Assembly: GCF_008831285.2 (NCBI RefSeq)
Contig: NC_045140.1
Location: 24,198,131 to 24,262,130, forward strand
Direction: 5' to 3'
From: Nymphaea colorata
Taxonomy: Eukaryota; Streptophyta; Magnoliopsida; Nymphaeales; Nymphaeaceae
DNA length: 64,000 nt
The translations under genes and the position numbers were made by a program. Positions within the stretch are counted from its first letter, which is position 1, and each line of letters opens with the position of its first letter. Below the pieces are notes generated by a model. The model was not told where the DNA came from. It saw only the letters and a program-made list of their open reading frames with translations, and did no database searches. Shown one piece after another: positions 1-13,354 of this stretch.

Positions 1-545
1 AGATAAATTCTTCTTTGCTTCAAAATGTTTTCATTAATTCAATGGAAAGTTTATGACACAACTCAGCTGAATCGGCGAATCAACTCGCTTGATTGGCTCG
101 ACTTGAACAAGGCATGTTCATTTTCGTGAAGCGTCTCCGGGTCTCTTTGAGATTCAGTTGAATGTTTTCCTCCCTTGTGAAAGTGTGCTTATGAACTGTG
201 TATTTTATGAACTTTTGTGGCCTTTTCAAAGTTCTCGAAACCCAGGCACTTCCTTTTAAATACAATAGAAGTGGCAGTATTTTTAAATTTCTCATCATAT
301 GTGTGCGTGCTGGTCCCATGAGTCTGTCTATCGGTGCGCACACGATACTTTGCTGCCGGTTTCCATTAACCCGACTTTCCAGCCAAAGTGTTATAGCATG
401 GGAAGAATTGTTCCCACTCCATATCAAAAGGGCTGTTTTCCTAATTTATGAGGATTAAATTTTTCAGGGTTTTCTTTTTTAATTAGTAGAGGTGTTTTAG
501 TCATTTTAAATTCATGAAACATGATTCCTTGTTAAAAATAAGTCT

Positions 546-886
546 GGCATCCGGCCCGCCCGACCCAACCCGATAAGGAGTAAGAGCCCTTGAAACTTAG
601 GCCTGCACCTAACACCACACATAAAACCCGAGGCCAAACTTGGGCGGGTTTGGATTGATTAAATTTAAAAACATGTATTTTTAATATAAAATAATATACA
701 AATATAATTAATCATAATAAAATATTATATAAAAAATAATAAAATATGTATTTAAATTTATCAAAACGCACCTGGCTTAGTCAACCCCCTCCTCCCCGAG
801 CCAGTCAGATTCTTTTTTTTCGATGCTGAGCCCGAGACCGGGTTGGGTCGGATACCGGTATCCGACCCAATGCCCAACCAGGCCTA
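546..886. mobile_element. Possible degraded inverted-repeat element
   Basis: TAGGCCTG at 598 and its inverted copy CAGGCCTA ending at 886 bracket an AT-rich centre. GC-rich CCCGACCCAACCC stretches near 558 and 840-870 occur in opposite orientations. No target duplication was found and the outer border is uncertain. Confidence 0.3.
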
Positions 887-2795
887 ACATATAACTTACT
901 CCATAATTATTTGCCCATATACATTTTTTTTTTCCATTACCTAACTAAGTTTCAATCCATTAGCTAAGGCAAAAAAAAAAAAAAATAACAATAACGGTTG
1001 CGTTTTGGATGATAATTCAAAAAAATGGTTTCCCTGATAGCCTACTTTTACGAAAACCAATTTTTGTATTTAATGAGTGTTGAGACCTGGTTTTTGTTTG
1101 GATGACAAGAAAATGAGTTTTACATGATGTTTTTGAAAATGAGAAGAGACATTCATTAACATTATCTACAGGAAAATTAATAGTGTTGCTGTTATTGTTG
1201 TTTAAAAAGAAAAGAAATGAAAATGAGTTGAAAAAAAACCCACTATACGCTGCATCTAGATATGCACTAATTCATCCATCAAATAAATTTTTGTAAGCTC
1301 TATGAAACAAGATTTCTCATTGAAGAAACAACGTGCCAAATAGTATTTCCATTGGGCACTCAACAAAGATGATAAACCTGTGGGTTTTAATCCATGAATA
1401 ATTTATTTGCCTACGCTACTTGAATTTCAATAGAAGTTACAGATGTGTACCGCATTCAAAAAAGAAAAAAAAAAGAAAAAACGATCTGAACAACAATTGA
1501 ATTTCAATAGAAGTTGATCATACAAAAACCATATGAAGCATTCAATGGTTAAAACGAAAGAATCGTGCAATGTGAATTCATTTGATAATCATGACACGAT
1601 CGCATTATATACAACCAAGGTTGTTAAAGTATTTATAATAATAACCAAAGCAAAATGAATAATGTCTCTTTAAAAACATAAGCGATAAAATGTATAAAAA
1701 AATAAAATCTTACACTATTTTAAACAATAAATAAAAGCTGGCACGTGATGGCTGTCAATCATCCGCCAAGATTGAATCGGTTTTCCGCCGATTCGAATTA
1801 ATTTAAGCCAATTCTGACGGCATTTGTCTAAGCATGGAAGATCTGACGTGATATTCTACGACCACTCGCGAAAGTGAAGAGGCTTTAGATGATAAGACGG
1901 CGATTTGGCACAAAGGAACATATTATACGAGATATGGAAGCATTTCATCCTTGTTATATATCTAATCTAGCTTTACACGCGGCTCTTATTCTTATAAATT
2001 TTTTTTTTTGCTAACTTGTCATACAGAATGTGCATATATACTATGTCCGTCTCTCTCTGATCATTGTTCGTAAACTAATCCAGAAGCCTGTTCATCAACT
2101 AAACGTGATCATCTCCTAAAAGGCTCCAGCAAAAAAATTAACCTTTGGATCCATAAAAGCCCAAGTTTGAGTGCGGTTTTCGTATCAGATGCATAAAGAT
2201 GGAACATAGATATGTTGGTACGGACTCATTCTTGTTAAATTCTAACAAAAATTTTCCACGCTTTATATTTATTTTTATTTATTAAATCTGTTAAATGTGC
2301 TTAACATATTCTTTACAGAAGAAAACATGCATTAAACCGGTTATGAAAAATCAACGGCTCATATTGAATGAAAACTTCAATTTGGAAGCTCAAGCTTGAA
2401 CGCATGATGTAAACAAGCATAGGAAAATACAGCCGTTAGAAAAAGAACTGATTGTGTTTGATTGGCCTAATGTGTGTCAAGAACTGATTATGTTTGTTTG
2501 GTCTAATGTGTGTGTGTGTAGAAATTATGAGCTAGGTCCATAAAAATTCATCTTGGTAATGTTTCAAGGTGAAAGGTTGAAAATAAATAACGAGGACAAT
2601 GTTTGTATGTAAGAGAGAAAGAAAGAGATAACAAGGATAGGGTGCTTCAGCAATCACCTACATTACATATAAAAAGTTGATTTTCATAAATAATGTATAA
2701 TAAAGAAAGGATCGGGGCTCCTAACCATGGTTAGTTAAGCAAAGAAGAAAAGTTGTTAATTAATGTTAATGAGCAAAATATTATATCTCTTTTTT

Positions 2796-2801
2796 TCTTC
2801 T

Positions 2802-2873
<72 letters not shown>
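2796..2873. repeat. Compound (CT)n(TA)n microsatellite
   Basis: A CT tract to about 2835 passes directly into about 19 TA units. It is one of the longest simple repeats here. Confidence 0.9.
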
Positions 2874-2875
<2 letters not shown>

Positions 2876-3898
2876 TGATTAACAAAGACCGTTCATTTAA
2901 AACAAATGGATGGTCGAAAAAAAAACAAAGAGAAAACGATGTAAACTAATATTAAAAGATGAAAATGCTTATCAATTTTTTTTATTATTTTTCTCTTAAT
3001 TGCCTATAATGTTGATTGTGTAGATTAGACAACTAGACAATTGGGTGACTCTAAATTAGTGTTTCCATTCAACTTATATATGTATAGGACTGATTATTTA
3101 GAGTTACATAACCATCTAGTTAAGACGGTTTAGAAGAATGATTAAGAGAAAAACACACACACAAAAAAAAAAAAAAAAACTAATACTAAATGATGATTTT
3201 TATTTTTTCTTAACCATCAATCTATCAGTCACTATATATATACATATAAAATTTTTATTTTTTTTTAACCATCAATCGATCTGTCACTATATGTATATAT
3301 ATAGATACAAAATCAAGATTTAACATAAAAAATCAAAATGTTCTTCTTCAAAGTAATTGGTTATATATTTATGGGATGGTTGCGAGCAAGCTAAGCTAAA
3401 GGGCAACAGTAGTTAAAGGTGGCCTGTGAAAATCATTGTAACGCTTTCTTCGATGAACAAAATTAAAAATGGGAAACCACTAATGCCTTTTCTTTTAATC
3501 CGTCTTCTTGATCACCACTCCTTTTTTCAAGGGATGGAGAAGTTAAGCCAGAAATGCAATCAAACGATGGGTTGATGGTGGCAGACGTGGTTGTCATTTT
3601 CCCGCAAAAAGCTGCGGTCGATGTGTTGTTCCGATAGTGTTCAGTTCAACCAAGGAAATCAATAACTTATCTGAATGCCCCCACATTGTATTATATTATT
3701 ATTATTGATGTTCTTAGGGATCAGGCATTTTGCTTTTCTAAAAGAGAACCACAACATATGTTCATTCCCACTACCACTACCCATATCAAACTCCCAGCAA
3801 CAGTCTCTTCATCACTCTTTTGGCACAGAGATAAGGAGAGGGCTGTCATACTCAGTTGACTTGAAATTGGTAAAGCTCGCTTCAACTACAGTTCCAAG

Positions 3899-3922
3899 AT
3901 ATATATATATATATATATATAT
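3899..3922. repeat. (AT)12 microsatellite upstream of the CEPR1-like gene
   Basis: Twelve AT units lie about 275 bp before the start codon, so length changes here could affect promoter spacing. Confidence 0.9.
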
Positions 3923-4100
3923 CGACCAGCGCTGCGCATGCAAAAGATGAGCACAAGAGATGCTGCAGGCGTTGCGCGACCCTGTTACTGTCTTTAGTGG
4001 TGGTGGGCATCGACATGTAAAACGAAAAGCAGTCCACCGACGATGCCCCCTCATCTCAATGCATGCTTTTCAAGATTCCACACCATCGATGGTCGCCATT

Positions 4101-4154
4101 TATATTTCCGCCACCCTTTCCTGCCCACTCAGCAACGACCATTACATGAAGTGA
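4101..4154 (+). promoter_or_regulatory. Candidate TATA box and minimal uORF before the CEPR1-like gene
   Basis: A TATATTT motif begins at 4101, about 95 bp before the start ATG. If transcription starts about 30 bp downstream of it, the leader contains one upstream ATG at 4146 that reads Met-Lys-stop and ends at 4154. The leader after that is pyrimidine-rich, typical of plant 5' UTRs. The transcription start is inferred only from the motif. Confidence 0.3.
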
Positions 4155-4195
4155 TTCTCTGATCTTCTGTTCTCAGTCGCCTCGCCTCTTCTCTC

Positions 4196-7100
4196 ATGGA
4201 CGCCCGCCGCATTCTTCTCTTCCTTCTTCTCATCTCTTTTCTCAGTTTGTCCTCCCAAAGGACCTATAACCAGTCAGAGTTCTTTTCTCGTGCGCAGAAT
4301 TCTCTTTCTGGTCCCTTCATGTACAAGTGGAGTGTTGATGATGCTGGCCAAGCTAGCTTACAGAATTCTTCTTCTGCTACTGCTGCGGCTTTTCCGTTTC
4401 ATTGTCAATTTCTTGGCGTCAAATGCGATACCGCTGGCTCCGTCATAAGCATTGATGTGAGTGGTTGGTCTCTAACAGGTCAGTTCCCGTCTCATATATG
4501 CACGTACTTGCCGGATCTGCGTGCTCTCAACATTGGTAACAATTTTTTACAAGGAAATTTTCCAGTTGCCATTATAAACTGCTCTTACTTAGAGATTCTC
4601 AACATGACCAAGAACCAATTCTCCGGTGGCATACCGGATCTCTCGCGGTTGGGATCTCTACGCGTTTTAGATGTCTCCTTCAATCGATTCTCCGGCAAGT
4701 TTCCCATGTCGGTAACGAACCTGAGTGCAATTGAGCTACTGAATTTCAACGAAAATCCGGCTTTTGATCCATGGGAGTTACCAGAAGCGATAGTCCAGCT
4801 ACGGAAATTGAGGACTCTGATTCTGATGACGTGCTCACTAATCGGCCAGATTCCGGCATTCTTGGGGAACATGACCTGGTTGGTGGACCTCGAACTCGGC
4901 GGGAACTGCATCACCGGGCACATTCCGCCAGAGATTGGAAGAATGGAGAGCCTGAAACTCTTGGAGTTGTACTACAACCAGCTTACTGGGGAGATTCCTG
5001 CTGAGCTTGGTAACTTGTCACAGCTCGTAGATATTGATCTCTCTGTCAATGGTCTCACAGGAAGCATCCCGGAGACTCTGTGCCGGCTGCCGGCTCTCGC
5101 AACACTGCAACTATATAATAACAGCCTCACCGGAAAAGTTCCTCAAGAAATTGGAAACTCTACACGACTGATCATATTGTCTATCTATGAGAACTACCTT
5201 ACAGGTATGCTACCTCAGGATCTTGGAGAATTCTCGAACCTTGAAGTCCTCGATGTGTCGGAAAACAGACTTACAGGTCCGCTGCCACCATCAGTATGTA
5301 AATCCGGGAAGTTGTTGTACTTCCTAGTGCTTGAAAACCAATTCTCCGGTGAGTTGCCCGAGTCCTATGCTAGGTGCCTTACTTTGCTAAGGTTCCGAGT
5401 AAGCAAGAACAGCTTATCTGGTACGGTTCCAGAACAACTCTGGGGACTACCTGTCGCTTCTATAATTGATTTGGGTTATAACGATTTCGAGGGATCAATA
5501 TCTCCTTATATAGGAAACACAAGGAATTTATCTGAATTATATGTTGCGGGAAACAGATTCTCTGGACGAATACCACCAGAGATTGGAGCTGCTTCACTTT
5601 TGATCAAACTTGATCTCAGCAGAAACCTGTTCTCAGGTGAGCTTCCTGCAGAACTGGGAAAGCTAAAGTTGCTTAATCTGTTGTTGCTTCAGCAAAACAA
5701 TTTCGTTGGACAGATCCCCGAATCTTTCTGTTTGCTCAAGTCCATTAACCTCCTCAATCTTTCAAACAATCAGCTTACAGGAACTATCCCTGAATGTTTC
5801 TCCAAACTGCTACCCAATTCTCTCGATTTCTCGAATAATCAGTTATCTGGTCCGGTGCCAGTCAACTTGATCAAAGGAGGGTTAGCTCAAAACTTGGTAG
5901 GCAATCCAAATTTATGCCTAAGAGAGCATATGCACACCGGGTACCCTGTTTTCCCTTTCTGTGAAAGGCCTGTGAAGAAACGAACGCTCAATAGTGTCTG
6001 GGTAATTGGAGTCTCAGTGATGGCTGCCTTCTTAGGCCTCCTCTCATTTTTCAAACGTTTGTTAGCTAAAGCAAATATAGGGATGGAAGACAGTGGTTAT
6101 GCACTTTCTGCCACATCTTGGGATATCAAGTGTTTCCACAAGCTCAAGTTTGATGTATATGAAATCCTCGAACAATTGGACCAGAAGAACATAATTGGCC
6201 ATGGAGGGTCTGGGACGGTCTACAAGATTCAGCTGGGCTGCGGCGAGTCAGTTGCCGTCAAGAAGTTCTGGACTAGAAAGACAAAGAACTCAGCTTCTGA
6301 TCAGTACTACCTGGACATGGAGCTCAAAGCAGAGGTGGAAACGTTGGGGAGCATTAGACATAAAAACATAGTGAAACTCTACTGCTGCTTCTCAAATGCA
6401 GATTACAATCTGCTTGTGTATGAGTACATGCCCAATGGCAATCTTTGGGATGCTCTTCATCAAGCAGGGAGGAGCTTGCTGGATTGGCCGGCACGACACC
6501 GAATTGCAGTCGGAGTAGCTCATGGCTTATCCTACCTTCACCATGATTCTTCACCACCCATAATTCACAGAGATATCAAGACTACAAACATCCTGCTGGA
6601 TGCAGATTTTCAACCCAAAGTTGCAGACTTTGGGGTAGCCAAGGTTCTTCAAGCTCAAGGAGGGGGGGACTCTACAAGTGTCATAGCTGGGACCTATGGG
6701 TACTTGGCACCAGGTAATCTTTCCCTTCCTTCCTGTCATTTCTGATTAGTGATAATGATGTTTCTGCATTCAGACCATAGTTTGCACAAGAAATTGAGAG
6801 TCCCCAAATCTTTCTTCTTTATATGCTGAGTTCTTATTCAAATCGCTTGGTTGACAGTTTTATGATCAGTTTCCCTTTAGATGCATGCATGATATTTGAC
6901 AGGTGCCTGATAATCAGGAAATGCATATGAGGAATATAATCCATGGTGGATTCAAAAGTGGGATTTTATTCACTATGAATATACAAATTTGTTCTGAACG
7001 ATCATTTTATGTACATGGCTCTCTCTTGTCTAACTGGTTAAGAGTAGATTTGTAAAATGATTAGACGCTGAACGAGTCAATACATTAAAAGTTGAATTTG

Positions 7101-7917
7101 GATTAGGTAGATGGTGCAAGCGGTTCCGAACGTCAATGGATTTTTTCTTGTACTGTTCCATCCATTCTGTTGCCAAAGCTTTCCTATGGTGTTATTATTG
7201 TAAGATTAACTGCAAGGGATCACCCCGTCCTCATGAAAAAGATCTTTTTCACAAAAAAGTTTAGATATAATTTGGAAAGGAAACTAGGATTTTTTTTTTA
7301 ATGAAATCCATATTTTGAAGGCTTATACATTGTCAAAAAAAATATGACATCTCAGTGTTTTCTGTTTTGGAAACATCACACGCTTTCACTGATGCTGGAG
7401 TGGCACGGACAAATTTAGTAGCTGGTATTCGTTGCAATTATTTGAAGATGTGCTCATCTGTTTTGCATGTGCCAAATGTTTCCCTAATTGTTCTTCTTTG
7501 CTTGAAAGATTGTTGATATATGTGAATATGCCTCCAATTGATGGAAAACATATCAATGCAGAGTATGCATATTCATCCAAGCCAACTGGAAAGTGTGATG
7601 TATACAGCTTTGGAGTAGTGCTCATGGAATTGATCACTGGGAGGAAACCACTAGATCCAGAATTTGGTGAGAGCCAGAACATAGTGTTCTGGATCTCATG
7701 CAAGGCATCAACAAAGGAAGGCGCAGCGGAGGTCCTCGACAAACGATTGTCGGCTGCGTACAAGGACGACATGATCCAGGCACTGCGGATCGCCATGCGG
7801 TGCACTTGCAGCCTGCCGGCGCTCCGGCCGGCCATGAATGAGGTAGTCACCATGCTTATTGAAGCAGACCCTCAAGTTCCATGCAAGTCACTAAACAAGG
7901 TGAAGAATCTGTCATGA
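4196..7917 (+). CDS. CEPR1: CEPR1/XIP1-type LRR receptor kinase (LRR-XI), complete, two exons
   Basis: Plasma-membrane receptor kinase. Exons are 4196-6713 and 7562-7917; the 848-bp intron has donor CAG|GTAATC and acceptor GCAG|AGTATG, and the joined protein is 957 aa. In order: signal peptide (1-20), N-cap cysteines C70/C77, about 20 LRRs (85-555), C-cap cysteines C574/C589, membrane span (about 601-619) and kinase (about 660-940). The kinase has a GHGGSG loop (668-673), catalytic K689, HRD 791-793 and DFG 811-813, so it is RD-type and should be active. The intron splits the Glu codon after YGYLAP, and exon 2 resumes with EYAYSSK. Length and sequence fit the Arabidopsis CEP receptor CEPR1 (about 966 aa). 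That class binds CEP peptides and acts in nitrogen-demand and vascular signalling; this function is inferred from family, not shown here. The start ATG is the first Met directly before the signal peptide. No frameshift or lost catalytic residue was seen. Confidence 0.93.
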
Positions 7918-8909
7918 AGAGACAAGATCTTCCGGGAGAGAATCAGATTACTGGCAAGGCATTAGCAGAGTGGGTTGCCTTTCTCTAGTGGCTTTGCTTT
8001 CATCTTTATACTCTTTTCTGTACCTTCTCTTTTTTGGGTAAAAGCTTGGCAAAAGAGAGAGATCAAAAAGGATGATGCTGGCTTCCTTTTTGTAAATAGT
8101 GAGATGAATAATGGAAACACAGCTTGGTAATCACGCTAAGCATCTTCACTCAAAAGAAGGAATTGCTTTCATCATGGATTCTTCAGCCTCAATATTATTC
8201 GTCTCCCATCAAAATTCAGAACGATTGGGAGAGATAAGAGAAAGAAAAATAAAGGGAATTGGGTTCTGAGATTCGAAATCTTACTGATGTATAGTGCTAA
8301 ATATTGCAGGCTACGAGTTGAAGATGAAGCCATGCATTAAAGTTCTTTCTAGAAAAAGATGAAGCCTTTGTACTTGCGCTAAAGAGAGCAGATCTAGTCA
8401 TATGCCAATCATGAAGTAAGATGCACACCATATTGGTGATATTCACATTTATGATGCTGATTCACGGATTTTGTTATTTTAATTTTTAACCATAATTATC
8501 AGCTTACTTATAATTTAATAGTTAACTGGGCAAACGGCAGGTTATGAGTTCAAATCTCAGAAAAGCTTCTGGGGTTTATGGTGTTCAAGGCACCTTCACG
8601 AGATCGAGTTGCATGCACACAAAGTTTATATCAAGGATTAAAAAGAAGGGGGGTTGAGGTATTTTTTCGAATTTTTTTATAAAGATATACTTTTTAAATT
8701 TTTTCGTAACCACTTTTTGTTCTTACAAAAAGTTTTTTTTTTAACTTTATTTATTATGCCTAGGTGTTTTAGTCATTACATACCCCTTTTGATTTTTTTA
8801 ATACAGGAGAGGATGCAAATAATCAGTTCACACCTTTGCTTCAGGGTCTTGCGTTTTTATTAAAGAGGCAGCCAAATAACAAAAAGTTACACCATCATAG
8901 CTAAGTCTA

Positions 8910-9315
8910 TAGGGATGTCAACTGATCAAGTTTGGATCCGATGTACCCTTAATCATATCCGTTTCTTCGGATATTCATATATTCGGATTTGAATTTGAAT
9001 AAAAAAAATCATATTCGAATCCAAAATCTGATTTTACAATCCGAAAATTTGAATTTTGAACTGGACCTTGCCAATTTTCAATATGTAATAGAATTAGATA
9101 CAAGATATTTGTCCAAAAATGAATCCGATTCGAATCCGTATCTGAATCTGATCGGATATTTATGTATATCCGAATCTGAGTCTGATAGAATGCCATTTAT
9201 TAAATCCAGATCCAATCCGATTTCTTAATCCGATATTAATTTTTTTTCAATATCTGATTTTTTCGGATCTGTTTTGTCGGATATCCAATTCAAGTTGGGT
9301 ATATTGACATCCCTA
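8910..9315. mobile_element. hAT-type MITE, 406 bp
   Basis: The ends are the inverted repeat TAGGGATGTCAA / TTGACATCCCTA. They are flanked by an 8-bp direct repeat with one mismatch (taagtcta / taagtata), the target-site length of hAT transposons. The interior is low-complexity, made of degenerate ATCCGAATC units in both orientations, and encodes nothing, so the element would need a transposase in trans. Confidence 0.75.
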
Positions 9316-10563
9316 TAAGTATATGCTCCATGAATGCAAATGAAAAAAAAAAAGTTTAACAAAATGGTTTTTTTTTATATATAAAATTAGTTCTATATCA
9401 CAAGTTTAACAGTTACAAGCAATTTCTTTTTATCAAAAAATTATATTTAAACCATGTTTTTGGTAATCCACCTTGATGAGAAGTTAAGTGGGTTCCAAAT
9501 TAAAAGAGCTATAAAAAGCTACCTACAAGTGCATTATTGATGGCTTGCACGATGAAAGGCAAATAAGTAAAGGGAATATGGATAATGACAAACTTAAAAC
9601 GCTCACTATGATTAATTAGTGATTTCGCAGTTCATCAATAAGGATCCTGAAAAGTATGTTCATTAACGACACGTGAAACTATGGAGAGATGTCAATAGAT
9701 TGGATTGTGAATGAACTACTTCAAAAAAAAATGAGATATAGAAAAAAAAAAATTAGCATTTGGTTGATGGATATAGATTTAAGAAATGGTATCTCGTCTT
9801 ATTTGGTTTTAAATAAATTTTAATCGGATTCAGATTTGGATACATGTTCCGTTTTAAATACACGTCCTATAAAAAATCAATACATTTTGAATATCGGTTT
9901 CATATGTGAATTAAAAAAATGGATTTGGATTTTTGGGTGAATTTGAAGGTCGGACTCAAAGGAGGTTTACGTGGGGATTCAGATATGATATAGTCATATA
10001 AACTGTATGTAGTAGGACATAAAACTGTGTGGTTGCCTTTTAGAGCGCTGTTTGGCAAATGGAATATTTTGTAATTGATTCATGTTTTTAAAAGTCTTTT
10101 CAAAAATATTCATGCAACAATTTTCAAGATGTGTGATGAATCTATTGTAAAAATAATTTTTATGGTGTTTTATGAATCTATGACAATCAAACAACTTCAA
10201 ACTACACTCTTTATTAATTATCAAACAACACATGTATCTTTATAGTTTAATCTCGTCACTGGACACAAAGTCCCATCAACGTCATCCTGGAAAGTGAATC
10301 TCCTGGTGCAAAAGGAGACGAAATGCGCATTCACTTGCTAACTACTCACGTTCACGTTACTGCTGGAGCACATTTGGTGGAGAAAAATTTTCCCATGATC
10401 TTCTATCTGCATACTTTTGAACTTGTATATTTGAACTTGTATAGCTAATATCAAGTATTTTTTATAGTTTAAACTAATTAAAATTTGATATTTATATGTA
10501 AGTTTTAATTGCCGCTAGTATTGAGCAACTAGACGGACGCGGATGACAAACTGTACCAATGGG

Positions 10564-11012
10564 TAGGGCTGCACAACGAGTCGAGCCAGCTCGGGCTCGA
10601 CTCGAACTCGCCCGGTTAAATTCGGCTCGAGCTCGACTCGTTTATAAACGAGTCGAGTTCGAGCTTACAATGAAACTCGAATGAGTAAACGAGTCGAGTT
10701 CGAGTTTTAAGAACTCGACTCGTTTATACTCGACTCGACTCGTTTATATACATTGTCCTATTTCCATTTTGTTCAGTTGTTCAGTCATCAGCTTATGATT
10801 CTATAATAGTTAATAATGAGAACAGTCTAATACCAAATGGTGTCTATTTGCAGCTCTAAACTGTTGGCAGGGTTGACTCCGTTGAGTGATTCACAAATTT
10901 CATTCCACTTAATGAAATTTACTAGATATTTTAAAAAGAAGGATCATATTTTATTTAGACGAGCTAATCGAGTTAATCGAGTCGAGCTCGACTCGGCTCG
11001 TGTGCAGCCCTA
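10564..11012. mobile_element. hAT-type MITE, 449 bp
   Basis: The ends are the inverted repeat TAGGGCTGCACA / TGTGCAGCCCTA, extending imperfectly into CGAGTCGAG repeats. The flanking 8-bp direct repeat has one mismatch (ccaatggg / ccaacggg). The outer parts consist of CTCGACTCG-type units able to fold back and the centre is AT-rich. No coding capacity was seen. Confidence 0.75.
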
Positions 11013-13134
11013 CCAACGGGCGAGTTTGATAAGACCAAAGACCTAACGGCATGGGCTTATACTCAGTTGAAACAATTGGTCAAGCTTAGTTCACCAGAAC
11101 TATCACGGGTTCTATTTGGTGGCATGCAAGAGGTGAACCGACCTCATTCTTCCTGTCTCAAGGGTTTAGGATTATTTTGGGATTTAGGTGGTATATTGTT
11201 CAACTCGAGTGTTGTGCATGTCACTACTTATAGTTTAAAAAAGTAACATTCAAAAAAGTAAATTATGTTACAGCCCTCAAACCAACCAATTATGTTACAC
11301 ACCTTTTTCACGGGTTTTATTACACTGAATCAAGGTACCATCTCTGCCAATAGATTTTCATCCGAGAGTAAGGATCATTGGAGTTTTTTTTTTTTAATTT
11401 TTTTGGCCAGATCAGAAATTCAGCATTTGATAACTAAGATTCATGTAGATAGACATACATATCGGCCGATGTGGTTCATCTTACGAAACTTGAAGGGAAA
11501 AGTACCTCTCAATGTGGATTCTATTTACAGATATATGTAGAAATATCATTTTATGAAATTCTTCCTTAGAATGAATTCAGATTAATCTATAATATCGAAA
11601 AAGTGGACATGTAAGTGGCAAAAATTAAGCACATTCTAGAAAGCCATCCTAGTGGGTATGGATCGCAGGCTAATAAAAGACGGAGATCTCGTCGGTTTGG
11701 TGAACAACTGTAGACTTGATGAAAGATTCGTAATTTTTTTTTTATCATAGGCTCAACGACAGTGAGGACCGACAGCCATCGCCCACTCTTCTTTTGTCCA
11801 GGGAGACGGCGACAAAGATGAAGAGGTTTTCTACGTTACAGTTGCTTACACGGGAAACATATTATCACATTTTACCATAAGGGCATTTTGATAACTTTGC
11901 AAGGAATATTTTTTTCCCCGGTTCTACTTTTTCCAGGGTCTTCTATTAAATATTTGGGTCATTTCTAACCAAATGTTTATTTTTATACTGACATTTCATG
12001 GTAATTTGTTTTGTATTGGTGACCCTTAAAAGTTCAAAAATTTTATTATTAGAGACCTTCAGCCAGAATTTTCTAACTCCTCCCCTCGCATGATCTGAGA
12101 TATTGATCTTGAATTTGTTTAACTACTGTGGCCTGCCAATGGTTCGGACAAAATCTAACATTTGATTCGAATATTAAAGTCCAATTCATTGGATTCAATA
12201 AAAAAAGCAGATCACATCAGCAACCAAATTCATGGAATAACAATCCTCTGATCTGATGCTTTGTTCAGGTGAAGAATCTGCAGTTGGGGAATCGGCGAAC
12301 TGGGGTTTCGACTCTGCACTCGCGAACATTGTGAAAGCAGGCTAGGGAGTCTTGGATCTGATCATGATCTGAAAAGCAGAATAATCAGATCTTTTTGCTT
12401 GGATACGTGCACAAGATCATGAACCCCTGGAACTAAAAAGTTTCGGTTGGAGGTGCTTGTATCCTTAAATCATATAAAACTTCATAAGATATTAATATAT
12501 GGAGATTCAGAAATTTCAGAACTCATTACTTGTTCACATGATAAATCAAACTTGTAAATTTGCCGTTGTTAAGATTTTGCTAAGTTGTAAAGCTTTGCAG
12601 CAGTCACTTAAGTTGGCAATGGCCATAAAATTATCTGAGACTGCTGCGCAAATGGAGGTCAAAGAATTGAACATATTAGAGCGAGAAGAAAACAGTCACC
12701 GGCCAGTACACCGCCTCCAATAATGAAATCGATTCACGTTCGGCTGGACTCCATGGAAATAAGATCACAGTCGAGAGCGATGCCATAATCAATCGAAATA
12801 TCAGATCTTCTTCTCTCATTATTCTTACCAGTCAAACTTTCAACTCGCCTCGCAAGTCCGAATCCACCGTTTCTTTATTATCTGTGCATCGTGTGCCAAT
12901 CTTGTCATGTCGTTCGTCGAGAGTAACTGACAACAGGACAAACGGAAGAGATCGATGAGTAAAGCCGTGTCAAAATCAAAATAATGGTGCTCCTTCACAA
13001 ATTTGTTATAATTATAGCAATAGCTGGTGAAGAAGCGAAGAAAAACCTAAGGAATGTAACATAGCTGGTCGACAGACAGGTGTTATTTTGTTTTGATTTT
13101 GATGGGTGTTGTTTTTTTATATCGTAAATGGTGG

Positions 13135-13354
13135 GATCTCCATGCTTTAGCTGACGGGTGTATTAAATCTTACTTAAGTTCCGACACGATCAAGGACTTT
13201 AGAGGTAGATGAAATGGATGGAACTTCAGATCTTCTCCAAGCGAGATCTCCATGTTTTAGCTGACGGGTGTACCATATCTTAACCAAGTTCCAACACCGT
13301 CAAGGACTTTAGAGGTAGATGAAATGGATGGAACTTCAGATCTTCTCCAGGCGA
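13135..13354. repeat. Tandem duplication, 110-bp unit, two copies
   Basis: Copies at 13135-13244 and 13245-13354 share landmarks such as TTTAGCTGACGGGTGTA and CAAGGACTTTAGAGGTAGAT with a constant 110-bp offset and few substitutions. Neither copy encodes an obvious product. Confidence 0.85.

Larger units (their letters stand above)
1..4095. other. Intergenic, no gene seen
   Basis: AT-rich DNA with A and T runs, the possible inverted-repeat element at 546-886 and the microsatellites listed. Two overlapping antiparallel frames near 80-460 encode nothing recognisable. Confidence 0.5.
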
